Assembly: GCA_021787845.1 (NCBI GenBank)
Contig: JAJYLH010000011.1
Coordinates: forward strand, 41,054 to 105,053
Direction: 5' to 3'
DNA from: Myxococcales bacterium
GTDB taxonomy: Bacteria > Myxococcota > Myxococcia > Myxococcales > JAJYLH01
DNA length: 64,000 bases
Below are positions 8,037-17,635 of this stretch, piece after piece. The notes beneath the pieces are model-generated. The model was not told the origin of the DNA. It saw only the letters and a list, made by a program, of their open reading frames with translations, and did no database searches. The position numbers and the translations under genes are program-made. Numbering within the stretch: the stretch's first letter is position 1; every line of letters starts with the position of its first letter.

Positions 8037-9314
8037 GCTCCCTCTCTCGTGCCGTCGCAGGAACCGGACGATGGCCTCGGCGAACGCGACCTGCTGGTTG
8101 GTGTGGCCGGTGCCCTTGAGGGAGACGTTGTAGCGGGCGGTCTGGCGAAAGGCCGGCTCGGCGTCGCTCCGCTCCGAAATCAGGAGCTCGACCTCGAGCG
8201 GGGAGCCCGCGAGGCGCAGGCGGACGATAGCGCGTCGCTCCTCCCGCTTCAGGCCAGTCAGGAGCAACTTCGGCGCCCCGGACCGCAACCGCTTTTCGAG
8301 AACGCCGTCCGCATCGAAGACCACGGGAGCTGGCGCCGACTTCTGCGGAGGAACGGCCCGGAGCTCTCCCCAGCCGAACCGCTCGACGTACGCGGGAGCG
8401 AGTCCGTCGCAGGCCGAGCGGGCGGCGCAGGTGGCGCAGGGTTCACCGTAGAGAAAGCCCCGGCTGAGCAGGGTCGACCGGACGCTGGCGTCGTCGGCGC
8501 CCGAGGCGTGGACCTGGGAATCGATGCGCACCCCCAGGTATTGCCGCGGTATCCGGTCGAGCGCGAGGCAGAGCGGTATCTCGCTCACGCTGATGGGCAG
8601 GAACCGATCGGACGGAAGGCACTTCGCCAGCGCGTCCAGCACCTCGGAGTAGGAGAGGGCGACCCGATCGAGGTTCTGCGTCGCCGAGCCCAATAGGAAC
8701 ACGGTGTTGAGACCATAGTGGTACGGTTCGAACGCCAGCGCGAAGTCGATCATTTCGGACAGGTGACCGACGTTCGGAGCGGCGATGGTCGAATGGAAGA
8801 CCAGCTCCAGGGGCTGGCGCTGGCGAGCGGCGACGACCGCCCGAATGCCGGCGAGGGTCTGCTCGAACGCGCCTCGCCGCTGCACGATGGCCTCGTGCAC
8901 TGCGGCGTTGGGGCCGTGGAAAGTGATCTCGAACCGGGTGACTCCGGCTTCGAGCAGCGCGGAGAGCAGCTTCTCCTGTCCGAGGCGACGGCCGTTCGTC
9001 GGAACGCAGATCGATTGATAGCCGAGGTCCTTCGCGCGCCGCGCCATCGCCGGGAGGTCGGGATTCAGCGTCGGCTCGTGGGTGACGAACGCGACCTGCC
9101 GATGACCGCGGTTCTCCTCCAGGATTCGGAACACCTGATCGGTGAGCACGGGCTCGTACCGGCCGAAGCCACCGTCGCTGCAGAAGAGGCAGTCGTTCTG
9201 GCAGCTCGTGCCGACGTGGATGTGCAGGGCCTGGACCCGGCTGACCTCGCGTTCGTCGAGCCGCCCGCGCGGGTCCGGGCGAGTCTGGGCGGAAGCTTCG
9301 GGCTCGCCCGGCAT
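8034..9314 (-). CDS. Radical SAM protein with uncharacterised C-terminal domain
   Basis: A 426-residue protein with the radical SAM cluster motif C-x3-C-x2-C (CQNDCLFC, Cys38, Cys42, Cys45) followed by a TIM-barrel-like core: FVTHEPTLNPD carries a variant of the GGEP region, then CVPTNGRR and FEITFHGPNAAVHE. Near residue 300 a second cysteine set (CATCAARSAC) could bind an extra Fe-S cluster or a metal. The last 100 residues form an unrelated beta/alpha domain ending VAFAEAIVRFLRR. The chemistry cannot be told. ATG 9314 follows GAGAGG. It is divergent from a methyltransferase gene, with 289 bases between. Confidence 0.82.
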   Translation of the reverse strand: MPGEPEASAQTRPDPRGRLDEREVSRVQALHIHVGTSCQNDCLFCSDGGFGRYEPVLTDQVFRILEENRGHRQVAFVTHEPTLNPDLPAMARRAKDLGYQSICVPTNGRRLGQEKLLSALLEAGVTRFEITFHGPNAAVHEAIVQRRGAFEQTLAGIRAVVAARQRQPLELVFHSTIAAPNVGHLSEMIDFALAFEPYHYGLNTVFLLGSATQNLDRVALSYSEVLDALAKCLPSDRFLPISVSEIPLCLALDRIPRQYLGVRIDSQVHASGADDASVRSTLLSRGFLYGEPCATCAARSACDGLAPAYVERFGWGELRAVPPQKSAPAPVVFDADGVLEKRLRSGAPKLLLTGLKREERRAIVRLRLAGSPLEVELLISERSDAEPAFRQTARYNVSLKGTGHTNQQVAFAEAIVRFLRRHERGS

Positions 9315-9423
9315 CGGTCATGGCCTCTCGCGCGTGCGCACCAGGAACTCCATCGGGTTCGACCGTAGGCGCTGTTGGTGGCGCGGTCAAGTGCCTCGCC
9401 GGAGCCAGGGAAGCTGGCGGAAG

Positions 9424-9491
9424 ATCGGCACCGGGCGGCGGGTGAGCCGCTCGGCTGGAGCGGCGCTTTGACCTGGGCCACGGCGGGTGCC
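9424..9491. repeat. Dispersed repeat, diverged partial copy D
   Basis: About 68 bases between the radical SAM and methyltransferase genes resemble the 3' half of the repeats at 19946-20108 and 21776-21938. Shared blocks include CGGTGAGCCGCTC-like and GGCGGGTGCC-like strings in the same order. It lies in an otherwise empty divergent intergenic region (9315-9603). Confidence 0.55.
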
Positions 9492-9603
9492 AGCGAAGGG
9501 ATGGCCACCAGACCGTGGACTGTGCGCTCTGCTTCCGCTAGGGTTCACCAGAGCAGCCCGCCCCTCGGTGGCGGGCCCGCAATCCCGTAGGCAGACGCAC
9601 ACG

Positions 9604-10467
9604 ATGAGCCCGGAAGGCATCTCAGGGGTGGCGGACACGGCGTTTCTCCTCGCCGCCTTCCGCGCCCAGGAGTCGGCACGCCCGGACGCGCTGTTCTCGG
9701 ACCCGCTGGCCGCGCGCCTGGCAGGCGAGCGCGGTCAGGCGATGCTCGCCGCCGTCTCCCACCTGGGCGAGGTCGCGGGCTGGAGCTCGATCGTGCGCAC
9801 GGTGCTCATCGACCGATTGCTCATCGAGGCGCTTGTGCGTGGCGTCCGGACGGTGCTCGACCTGGGCGCGGGCCTCGATACCCGACCCTACCGGATGGCG
9901 TTCCCGGCCTCCTTGCGCTGGCTCGAGGTCGACCTGCCGCCGGTCATCGCGTGGAAGGCGGAGCGCCTCCAGGACGAGCGACCCCGGTGTGGGCTCGAGC
10001 GGATCGCGCTCGACCTCCTCGACGGGCCGGCGCGCCGGGAATGGCTGGCGCGGGCGTGCCCTTCGGATGAGCCGGCGCTCGTGCTGGCGGAGGGCGTGCT
10101 GCCGTACCTCGAGGAGGCGGATGTCGGGGCCTTGGCCTCCGACCTGCGAGCCCACCCCGCGATCGGCGGCCTGATTGTCGACTACCTCTCCCCGGCGCTG
10201 GTGCAGGCCCGCCAGGCGATGGCCCGGATGCGGCTGCACGACCTCCCGCTGCGCTTCGCGCCAGACGACTGGCAGGGCTTCTTCGCGGCGCACGGCTGGC
10301 GTGTCGCCGAGGTGCGCGACCTGGCCCGCGAGGGGGTGCGCTGCGGCCGGCCGTTCCCCGTCCCCGAGGCCGCACGCGCGTTGGTCCAAGCGGGACCGCC
10401 GCTCCTCCCCGAGGCCGCGGGCGGGTCGAGCACGTTCGCTGCGTACGCACTGCTCGAACCGGCCTGA
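9604..10467 (+). CDS. Class I SAM-dependent methyltransferase, LCM/TIGR00027-like
   Basis: A 287-residue protein. The N-terminus GISGVADTAFLLAAFRAQES and the SAM-binding motif TVLDLGAGLDTRPYRM are typical of the leucine carboxyl methyltransferase-like family (PF04072), as is VDLPPVIAWKAERL after it. In bacteria most members are O-methyltransferases of unknown or polyketide-related substrates. ATG 9604 was chosen because the conserved N-terminal motif begins there; the frame upstream is an open extension without a site. It is divergent from the radical SAM gene and convergent with the giant lipoprotein gene. Confidence 0.82.
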   Translation: MSPEGISGVADTAFLLAAFRAQESARPDALFSDPLAARLAGERGQAMLAAVSHLGEVAGWSSIVRTVLIDRLLIEALVRGVRTVLDLGAGLDTRPYRMAFPASLRWLEVDLPPVIAWKAERLQDERPRCGLERIALDLLDGPARREWLARACPSDEPALVLAEGVLPYLEEADVGALASDLRAHPAIGGLIVDYLSPALVQARQAMARMRLHDLPLRFAPDDWQGFFAAHGWRVAEVRDLAREGVRCGRPFPVPEAARALVQAGPPLLPEAAGGSSTFAAYALLEPA

Positions 10468-10539
10468 CCGCGCCGCTGGCGGCAGGCCGACTCGACTTGA
10501 GACTACCCGGCGGCTCGAGGTTCCTTTCGGCGGCTCACC

Positions 10540-13500
10540 TCAGTAGACGCAGGACGCGCTGGTCGCCTGGGGGCTGTACTCGCTCCCGAGCGCGTCGACT
10601 CCGTAGTTGACGACGAAGAAGCTCTGGAACGCGTCGCCTCCCGGCGAGGTGGAGAGCGTCTGCTTGTAGCCGAAGAGCCGGAAGTCGTATTCGTACTGCG
10701 ACACGTAGTCGTCCAGGATCGAGCCGGCGGTGCCGCTGAAGCTGACGCCTTGCTCGAAGGACGTCGTCTGATCTCCGCCGATGGAGAACCCGGCGTTGGC
10801 GCCGAGCACGACGACTCCGATCTGGACCTCCGCCGCCAGGTCGACGGTCAGCGAGCCGCCCCACGTCTGCGACGTGCTCTGTCCCTCGTCGAGCGTCTCG
10901 GTCGTGTACGAGCCCGCCGTGTTTCCTCCACTCCATTGAGGCGGATACCCCGGCGACGGCTGGCTCGCCTCGGGCATCTCTCCCATCGGCTGAATCGTGC
11001 TGTAGACCTGAATGCCGTTGCCCAGGTCCATCGGCGAGGTGCTGGAGGTGGGCGCGGTCGGGAAGTCCGTGCACTTGGGATACGAGGTCATGTCGTAGGG
11101 CTTGTCTCGCAGGAGGTCGGACGTGATCTGGAAAGAGTTGGCGTTCGCCACGTGGTTGAAGAAGTCTCGGTCGACGAAGAGGACCTGCGGCTTCTGGGGC
11201 ACGTTGATGTAGAACGTCTGGCCCACCCGGCTGCGGTCGAGGTCCGACACGATGGTGTAGCCGTATTGATCGTACGGGACCGTGGAGAAGACCACGCCGT
11301 CCGAGCCGATGCCCTGCCCGTATTCCACGGTGAAGGTCGTGTCGTGACTCCACTCCTGGGTGAACGTGGCCTCGGCCTCGACCGTCAGCGCCTCCCTGAA
11401 CTCGAAGTCCTTCATGTTCACGAGCAGGCCGCTGGACTCGTCGATGTCGACCCCCACTTCGATTCCCGCGTGGATGCCGGCGGTCACGGAGCTCCCGGAG
11501 GTGATGCCGGACATCTGACCGAAGATGGTGAACGTGTTGTTGCCGTTGTTTTGAATCGGGTCGCCCGCCGGGTCGGTCAGGGTCGGGTCCACCGCCGGCG
11601 GCGCCGCGAGCAGGGCGATGACTTTGTTGCTGCCGTAGACGATCTTGTGCTGGTTGGCGTATTCGACGGTCGTCGAGTCGTCGTCCCAGGCCGCGGGCGA
11701 GAGCACCGCGTTGACGTTGAACGGTGTCCCGGCGTAGCTGTAGAACGGTTGCGGGTTCCAGGTCCATTGGCAGGGCACCGGCCCGGGCGCCACTTGGCAC
11801 ATCCAGCCGTACGCGTCGATTTCTCCGGTCGCCCGCAGGACGATCAGATCGTCTTGCCCGTCGCCGTTGACGTCGCCGGCCCGGACGTCCAGGTAGCTCT
11901 GGCCGAGGTAGAAGTCGTCTTTCTGATCGATCGTGGGATTGCCGGTGCCTTTGAGCGTCTCGAAGTAGTCGACCGGGAGCGCCATCGCCCAGGGGTTCGA
12001 GCTCCACTGGAACGTCATCTGCGGCGGCGTGGAGCCGTCGGGTCCCCAGGTCGCGAGGCTGTCTCCGGCGAAGATCTGCGGCGTCCGGGTCGCGCCCGAA
12101 GCGTCCTTGGAAGGTGGATAGATCCAGGACGGCTGGAGCCACCGCGAGGGCGGATGGTTGACGCTGACGCCGACGTTCGGCGACGACCCGGACGGCGTCG
12201 GGACCACCTGCGGCGACGATGCGACCGCCAGCATCGGAAGCGCGGCCGCGTCCGTCGTCGAGGTCACGCTGTCCAGGTTTCCTCGCGCTTCGAGCCGGAC
12301 CCAGGTGCTCAAGCCATTCGCGGTGTAGCCGGTGTTCCACGAGCCCAGGACCAGGTCCTGCACGCCGCTGCCGTCGAGGTCGACGAGCGACACCCCGAGG
12401 ACGTTCGCGGTCCGCAAGCTGCTCGCCATCGCCAGGAACGCTGTTTGCGGCTTCTTCGAATCGTAGTAGGTCCTCTGGATGTTCCCGATGGGGGTGAGGG
12501 TGTCGGCGCCGTAGCCGAAAATCTGGTAGTGCGCCTGCGGGATTCCCGTGCAGTTGGCGCCGCAGCCGGTCCAGGCGTTGGCCCAGTCGTGACCGTCGAT
12601 CCAGGCGACGACCACCTGTTTCGAGCCGTCCTTGGACATGCTCCCGGCGGCGACCCGGGCGATGAGCGCGCCCTGCGGCTGGTTCGTGCCATCGAGGTCG
12701 CCGGTGAGGGTCGCCTGAGCCAGCAGCTTGAGGCACGTCTCGCCAGCGGGGCAGTTGGGCGCCTGGTGCATCAGGTCGTCGAAGACCCAGACCATGCCCG
12801 GCGCGGTCGAGACTTCGGACGGCTGGTCGAGGTGCGCGTCGTTCGTGCCGGTGACGATGATTTCGTCATAGCCGTCGCCGTCGAGGTCGGCGAGCGTGAC
12901 GTCGAAGTCGAACCAGCCGGCGGGGCCGAGGAACGGGACTGCCGTGCCGTTGGAGGTCCTGGCCAAGGGTTTGCGCACCTGAGCCGTCACGGTCCCGTCG
13001 GCCGCGACGAACGGATCGAGGATGGTGATTCGCGGGCCGCTCCCGGGTGTCGACGACGTGCCCGGGTTCCAGGCGACGACGACGGTCTCGTCCTGCACAT
13101 CGTCGTCGAGGTTCCCCGATGCCGTGACCTTCCGCAAGTTCATGTCGACGTCCGGGTCGAGGCCGGTCGAATCGTGGAACATCGCGTGGTCGGTCCCGCC
13201 GTTGCCGCCGCTGCCGTCGAAGTTCGCGCGCGCGGACGACGGAGCGAGCAGCATCTCGTTGGCGCCGCTGGCGTTGCTGTCGAGGTTCGCGCCGAAGATG
13301 GCAAAGTCGGCGACGCGGTCGAGCCGGGTGATGCCGGTCGTCGGCAGCGGCGGCTGGTTGGCCAAAGGCGGATCGGTCTTGATGGTGTCCGTGGCGGTGG
13401 CACCGTTCGCCGTGGCGGTCACCGCATCGGGCAGGCCGACGAACGTCGGAGCGGTATAGGTGGCCACCGAAGTCACCGACGTGCTGGTCCGAGTCGTCGC

Positions 13501-16500
13501 TCCGACCTGCAGCTTCCCCACCGCGCCCGGGTTGAGGCTCCAGTCGATGGTGTCGGTCGCGGGGGAAGTCGAGTCGGTCAGGGTCGCGGAGAGCGTGACC
13601 GTTCCCTGCTCGGCGAGGTGCAGCGGCCCGTTCGGGGTCAAGGTCAACGCGGCCTGCTTGACGACGAGCTGCGTCAGGACGTCCGACGGAACCGAAAAGT
13701 TGTTGTTCGCCGGCGTGAAGCTCGCGAAGAGGCCATGGGTCCCGGCCGTCAAGCCGGTGAGCGAGAACGTCGCCTGGCCGGACGCGTCGAGGGTGAGCGT
13801 CCGCGGCGCGTTCGAGTCGACCGTCAGGGAAGCCGTGCCGGTCGGGATGGCGTTGCTCGGCGATGGGGCCATCGGCGGCACGCTCACCCGAACCGTAACG
13901 GCCACCGGCTGCCCGACCTGGGCGGGGCTCGGCGTCGCCGTGAGGTTGACAACGGTCGGGTCGGCCCGGACCTCCGGATCGACCATGGCGCTCCTCAGGG
14001 GGCGGTAGGTCCCGTCGCCGCTGTATAAGGCCGCGAACGGGTTGGGAGCCGCCTGAAGGTTGGAGACGACGTACGTCGCGGTTCCGCCGCTGAGCGGGAC
14101 GGTGGCGACGGTCGTCGGGCCGTTCTGGAAGGTGACGGTGCCCGTCGGCGTGATCGAGCCGTTGCCGGTCACCGTCGCGGTGAACGTCACGCTCTGGCCA
14201 TAGAACGGACGGTTGGGGCTCACGGTCAGGGTCACCGTGCTCGGGGTCGAGCCCATTTGGACGGCTTCAGAGACGACGGCGCTGGTCGAGGGCGCGTAGT
14301 CGGGGTCGACGCCGTCCTGGTTGTAGGCCGCCGTCATCGGATGCGTGGAAGCGTCGAGCGAGCTCAGGGAGAACGTCGCGGCGCCGGTCTGGTCCAGCGC
14401 CTCGGTCCCGAGAGCCGTGGTGCCATCCACGAGAATCACATCGCCTTGCGGCACGGGCAGCCCGCTCGGCGGCGCGACTTTCACGGTGAACGTCACGGGA
14501 TTGCCGTACTTCGACGGGTTCGGATTCGCGGTCAACGTGGTCGTCGAGGCCGCCGGGGCGACCTGTTGCGGCACGACGGAGCTTTCCGAGGCCGTGAAGT
14601 CGAGGTCGCCGCCGTAGCTCGCGGTCATCGAGTGTGTCGATGCGTCCAGCGCCGACGTGGTCATCGTCGCGCTGCCCGTCTGGTCGAGGTTGACGGTCAT
14701 GTCGATGGCGCCCTTCGCGTCGTGGAAGGTGACGCTGCCGGTCGGGGTGCCCGCACCGGGCGCGGTGGCGCTGACCTTCGCCGTGAAGGAGACCGAGTCG
14801 CCGAACGTCGAGGGGTTCTTCGAGGAGCTCAAAGTGACGGTCGTCGAGGCCTGCCCGACGGTTTGCGCCAGCGTGCCCGCGGCGGGTCCGGTCGTGGCGT
14901 TGCCGCCAAAGGTCGCGACGATCACGTTCGTGCCGGTCGCCAGGGGCGAGGCGAGCCCGGAGGTATCCACGGTCACTTTGCCGGTCGTGCCATCCAGGAC
15001 GCCGCTACCGATGATCGTCCCGGTGTCTTGGAGCGTGAGCGTGACGGTGCCGGTGGTCGCGGACGGGTCGACTTGCGCGACGAAGGTGATGGGCTGCCCG
15101 TAAACGGACGGGTTGACGCTAGACGTCACGGTGACCGTCGTCGTGCCGGGCGGCTGGACCTGTTCCGACAACGTGGCGCTGGTCGAGGCGGTGAAGCTCG
15201 CATCGCCGCCGTACGCCGCCGCGATGTCCTGGGTCCCGGCGTGGAGCGTCGCGGTGGCGAAGGTGGCCGCGCCGTTGGCGAGCGGCGAGGTGCCGAGGGT
15301 CGTCGTTCCATCGAGGAGGGTCACCGTCCCCGTCGGCATGCCCGCGCCGGGCGCGTTGGCCGTCACGTGGGCCGTGAAGGTGACCTCGAATCCCGGGCTC
15401 GAGGGATTGAGGTCCGCCGTGACGACCGTCGTGGTCGCCGCCGGGCTCACGGTCTGCGTCACGGAGCCGCTGGTCGAGGGCGCATAGTCGGTATCTCCCG
15501 CGTACGCCGCCGTCAGCTCGTGCGAGCCGACCGCGAGGGACGAAGTGGAAAAGGTCGCCGTGCCGGACGCATCGACGGTCGCCGTGCCCAAAACGTCGGG
15601 GCCCTCCTGGAAGGTCACGGTTCCCGTCGCCGGTGCCAGATCGGACGTCGCGCCAGCCACGACGGCCGTCAGCGTGATGGCTTGACCGAAGACCGACGTG
15701 CCCGAATCGGTGGAGAGCGTCGTGGTCGTCGCCGCCGGGGTACTGACCTCGGGAACCGCATTGCTGACCGAGCCGTGGAAGTTGTCGTCGCCCGCGTAGA
15801 CGGCGATGATCGTGTGCAGCCCGGGCACGAGCGACGAGGTGGTGAAGGTCGCCGAGCCATTGGCATCGAGCGTGGCTTGGCTGAGCTGGGTCGAGGCATC
15901 GAGGAAGGACACGGTGCCCGTCGGAACACCCCAAGCGCCGGGCGCGGCGGCGACGGTCGCGGTGAAGGTCACCGTCTGGCCATAGGTCGCGGGCTCGGTG
16001 TCGGAGGTCAACAGCGTCGTCGTCGCGGCCGGGCCGACGGTTTCGGTCACCGCGCTGCTGGTCGATCCGGTGAAGTCGGAATCGCCGCCGTAGACCGCGA
16101 TGACCGACGCGGCGCCGGCCGATGCGACCGCTCCGGTGAACGTCGCGGCGCCGGTCGCATCGAGCAAGGCGGATCCGAGGACGTTGTCGCCGTCTTTGAA
16201 GGTGACGACGCCCGTCGGCGTGCCCGCTCCGGGCGCGACGGGAGAAACCTGGGCCGTGAAGACGACGGGCGCGCCGAAGTCCGACTGCGCGGCGCTCGAG
16301 GTCAGGGTGACGGTCGTCGCGGCCGGATGGACGATTTGCGCGACCGCGACGCTGGTCGAGGAGGCAAAAGCGCCTTGCCCATCGAAGTAGACCGCCGCGA
16401 GGTTGTGGGTACCGGCCGCGAGCGCGCTCGTGGCGAGGGTGGCTTTGCCGGTCGCGTCGAGCGCGCTGGTCCCGAGCGGGCTCGCGCCGTCCAGGAACGT

Positions 16501-16872
16501 GACCACTCCCGTCGGGGTCCCCTCTTTCGCGGTGACCGTCGCGGTGAGCGTGGTGCTTTGGCCAAACGTCGAGGGGTTGGGGCCGCTGGTCAACGTGGTC
16601 GTCGTGTCCGTCTGCCCGGGCGCGTTGCAGACGAAGGTCGGCGTGTCCGAGCCGACCTGGAGGCGGACGCCGCCATGGGCGCAGTGCGCGCCCGCCGGCT
16701 CGACGGTCACGGAAACCTGCGGCGTCTTCGGGCTGCTACACCCGGCGAGCACGAGCCCGACCGCGGCCGCGAGCCCGACCACCGACCGCCCGAACCCGCG
16801 CAGCCGAGCGGGGGCGCCGAGCGGCAGCCCTGCCGAAAACCCTCGTGCCGAATCCTTCTGGTGATGCCTCAT
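10540..16872 (-). CDS. Giant Ig-repeat / FG-GAP lipoprotein
   Basis: A 2110-residue protein. From ATG 16872 (GAGGA about 13 bases upstream) the N-terminus is a lipoprotein signal, GLAAAVGLVLAGCSS, with lipobox LAGC. About ten Ig-like repeats of 95-100 residues follow (residues about 87-1070), each with the pattern TTTxLTSxxNPSxxGQxVTF, TPTGTVTF-DG and AxYxGDxxFxxS, as in Big_3/Ig-like_3 domains. An eleventh, divergent Ig-like domain comes next. Residues about 1175-1675 hold FG-GAP-type segments with calcium-loop motifs DLDGDGYDE, DLDGSGVQD and DVNGDGQDD. The last 360 residues are Ser/Thr/Gly-rich beta strands with no family I recognise. It is probably surface-exposed and adhesive. A longer start at 16962 is possible but lacks the signal at its N-terminus. 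Confidence 0.87.
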   Translation of the reverse strand: MRHHQKDSARGFSAGLPLGAPARLRGFGRSVVGLAAAVGLVLAGCSSPKTPQVSVTVEPAGAHCAHGGVRLQVGSDTPTFVCNAPGQTDTTTTLTSGPNPSTFGQSTTLTATVTAKEGTPTGVVTFLDGASPLGTSALDATGKATLATSALAAGTHNLAAVYFDGQGAFASSTSVAVAQIVHPAATTVTLTSSAAQSDFGAPVVFTAQVSPVAPGAGTPTGVVTFKDGDNVLGSALLDATGAATFTGAVASAGAASVIAVYGGDSDFTGSTSSAVTETVGPAATTTLLTSDTEPATYGQTVTFTATVAAAPGAWGVPTGTVSFLDASTQLSQATLDANGSATFTTSSLVPGLHTIIAVYAGDDNFHGSVSNAVPEVSTPAATTTTLSTDSGTSVFGQAITLTAVVAGATSDLAPATGTVTFQEGPDVLGTATVDASGTATFSTSSLAVGSHELTAAYAGDTDYAPSTSGSVTQTVSPAATTTVVTADLNPSSPGFEVTFTAHVTANAPGAGMPTGTVTLLDGTTTLGTSPLANGAATFATATLHAGTQDIAAAYGGDASFTASTSATLSEQVQPPGTTTVTVTSSVNPSVYGQPITFVAQVDPSATTGTVTLTLQDTGTIIGSGVLDGTTGKVTVDTSGLASPLATGTNVIVATFGGNATTGPAAGTLAQTVGQASTTVTLSSSKNPSTFGDSVSFTAKVSATAPGAGTPTGSVTFHDAKGAIDMTVNLDQTGSATMTTSALDASTHSMTASYGGDLDFTASESSVVPQQVAPAASTTTLTANPNPSKYGNPVTFTVKVAPPSGLPVPQGDVILVDGTTALGTEALDQTGAATFSLSSLDASTHPMTAAYNQDGVDPDYAPSTSAVVSEAVQMGSTPSTVTLTVSPNRPFYGQSVTFTATVTGNGSITPTGTVTFQNGPTTVATVPLSGGTATYVVSNLQAAPNPFAALYSGDGTYRPLRSAMVDPEVRADPTVVNLTATPSPAQVGQPVAVTVRVSVPPMAPSPSNAIPTGTASLTVDSNAPRTLTLDASGQATFSLTGLTAGTHGLFASFTPANNNFSVPSDVLTQLVVKQAALTLTPNGPLHLAEQGTVTLSATLTDSTSPATDTIDWSLNPGAVGKLQVGATTRTSTSVTSVATYTAPTFVGLPDAVTATANGATATDTIKTDPPLANQPPLPTTGITRLDRVADFAIFGANLDSNASGANEMLLAPSSARANFDGSGGNGGTDHAMFHDSTGLDPDVDMNLRKVTASGNLDDDVQDETVVVAWNPGTSSTPGSGPRITILDPFVAADGTVTAQVRKPLARTSNGTAVPFLGPAGWFDFDVTLADLDGDGYDEIIVTGTNDAHLDQPSEVSTAPGMVWVFDDLMHQAPNCPAGETCLKLLAQATLTGDLDGTNQPQGALIARVAAGSMSKDGSKQVVVAWIDGHDWANAWTGCGANCTGIPQAHYQIFGYGADTLTPIGNIQRTYYDSKKPQTAFLAMASSLRTANVLGVSLVDLDGSGVQDLVLGSWNTGYTANGLSTWVRLEARGNLDSVTSTTDAAALPMLAVASSPQVVPTPSGSSPNVGVSVNHPPSRWLQPSWIYPPSKDASGATRTPQIFAGDSLATWGPDGSTPPQMTFQWSSNPWAMALPVDYFETLKGTGNPTIDQKDDFYLGQSYLDVRAGDVNGDGQDDLIVLRATGEIDAYGWMCQVAPGPVPCQWTWNPQPFYSYAGTPFNVNAVLSPAAWDDDSTTVEYANQHKIVYGSNKVIALLAAPPAVDPTLTDPAGDPIQNNGNNTFTIFGQMSGITSGSSVTAGIHAGIEVGVDIDESSGLLVNMKDFEFREALTVEAEATFTQEWSHDTTFTVEYGQGIGSDGVVFSTVPYDQYGYTIVSDLDRSRVGQTFYINVPQKPQVLFVDRDFFNHVANANSFQITSDLLRDKPYDMTSYPKCTDFPTAPTSSTSPMDLGNGIQVYSTIQPMGEMPEASQPSPGYPPQWSGGNTAGSYTTETLDEGQSTSQTWGGSLTVDLAAEVQIGVVVLGANAGFSIGGDQTTSFEQGVSFSGTAGSILDDYVSQYEYDFRLFGYKQTLSTSPGGDAFQSFFVVNYGVDALGSEYSPQATSASCVY

Positions 16873-17067
16873 CGTCGTGTTCCTCGTCCGGGATTCAGTT
16901 GCCCGGCTGCCTGGCCAGGATGGCTCGTCGTCTCGCGCTCCAGCGAAATCCAGAAGGGGCACCGCGCTCTGGCTGGGCGGCTCGGGAGGAGCCTCAGCCG
17001 GGCCCGCGAGAGGTCCCGCGCCTTCGCGGCGGCGACCCTAGGCACAAGGCGAAGGTGGAGTCAAGCG

Positions 17068-17365
17068 GTCAGCCGCGAGGAAGGGAAGAGGCCGCCTTCC
17101 GCGCCCACGAGCGGCCGGAGAACGTCGCCAACTGGCGGGCGATGGTGCTCGCGGTGAGCGTCTTCGCGCTTCTGTGGTGGCCGACCGACCTCCTCTTCTT
17201 CCACGGGTCGCCGGCCATCCGGCACGCCTTCTCGGTCGCCCGCGGCGTCTCCGCGGAAGCGGGGCTCCTGACCTGGCTCTTCGCTCTTCCTGCCGCGTGT
17301 CCGATTCATGCGCCGGCATGCGCTCGGCTTCCTCGGCCTGGTCGGGCTCATCACCTGCGCGGTGA
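17068..17365 (+). pseudogene. Partial duplicate of the histidine kinase gene at 22006-23478
   Basis: These 298 bases match 22168-22453 of the intact kinase gene almost base for base, covering the first membrane helices (NWRAMVLAVSVFALLWWPTD). Two insertions distinguish it: 5 bases near 17085 and 7 bases near 17285, plus about a dozen substitutions. There is no start region, no kinase core, and the match ends exactly where a 21-bp tandem repeat begins. It is a broken direct repeat in the same orientation as the intact gene. Confidence 0.9.
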
Positions 17366-17511
17366 ACCTCCGCAGGGCATGAGGTCACCTCCGCAGGGCA
17401 TGAGGTCACCTCCGCAGGCCGTGAGGTCACCTCCGCAGACCGTGAGGTCACCTCCGCAGACCGTGAGGTCACCTCCGCAGGCCGTGAGGACACCTCCGCA
17501 GGCCGTGAGGA
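17365..17511. repeat. 21-bp tandem repeat, seven copies
   Basis: Seven head-to-tail copies of a 21-bp unit, CACCTCCGCAGG followed by CCGTGAGGT with variants GGCATGAGGT and ACCGTGAGGT. Copies start at 17365 (imperfect), 17386, 17407, 17428, 17449, 17470 and 17491. Because 21 is a multiple of three and the unit lacks stops, several frames read through it, but no credible gene includes it. It begins at the break in the kinase duplicate. The stretch after it (17512-17635) may hold a remnant of an HTH-coding segment. Confidence 0.92.
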
Positions 17512-17635
17512 CATCGGCGAGTGCCGCTCGCGGTCCACCTGGCAGCGCAAGATGCACAGCACGATCGATCGCGTCGGTGCCGCGAAGCTATTGGGGGTCG
17601 ATGCGGAGGAGATGGATCGCGTAGGCAGTCTTTAC

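Noticed and set aside
10750..17157. Very long plus-strand open frames (1092 and 966 codons) opposite the giant lipoprotein gene
   Set aside because: Their translations are low-complexity Arg/Gly/Val-rich and mirror the repeat structure of the minus-strand gene, which has a signal peptide, Ig repeats and a ribosome-binding site.
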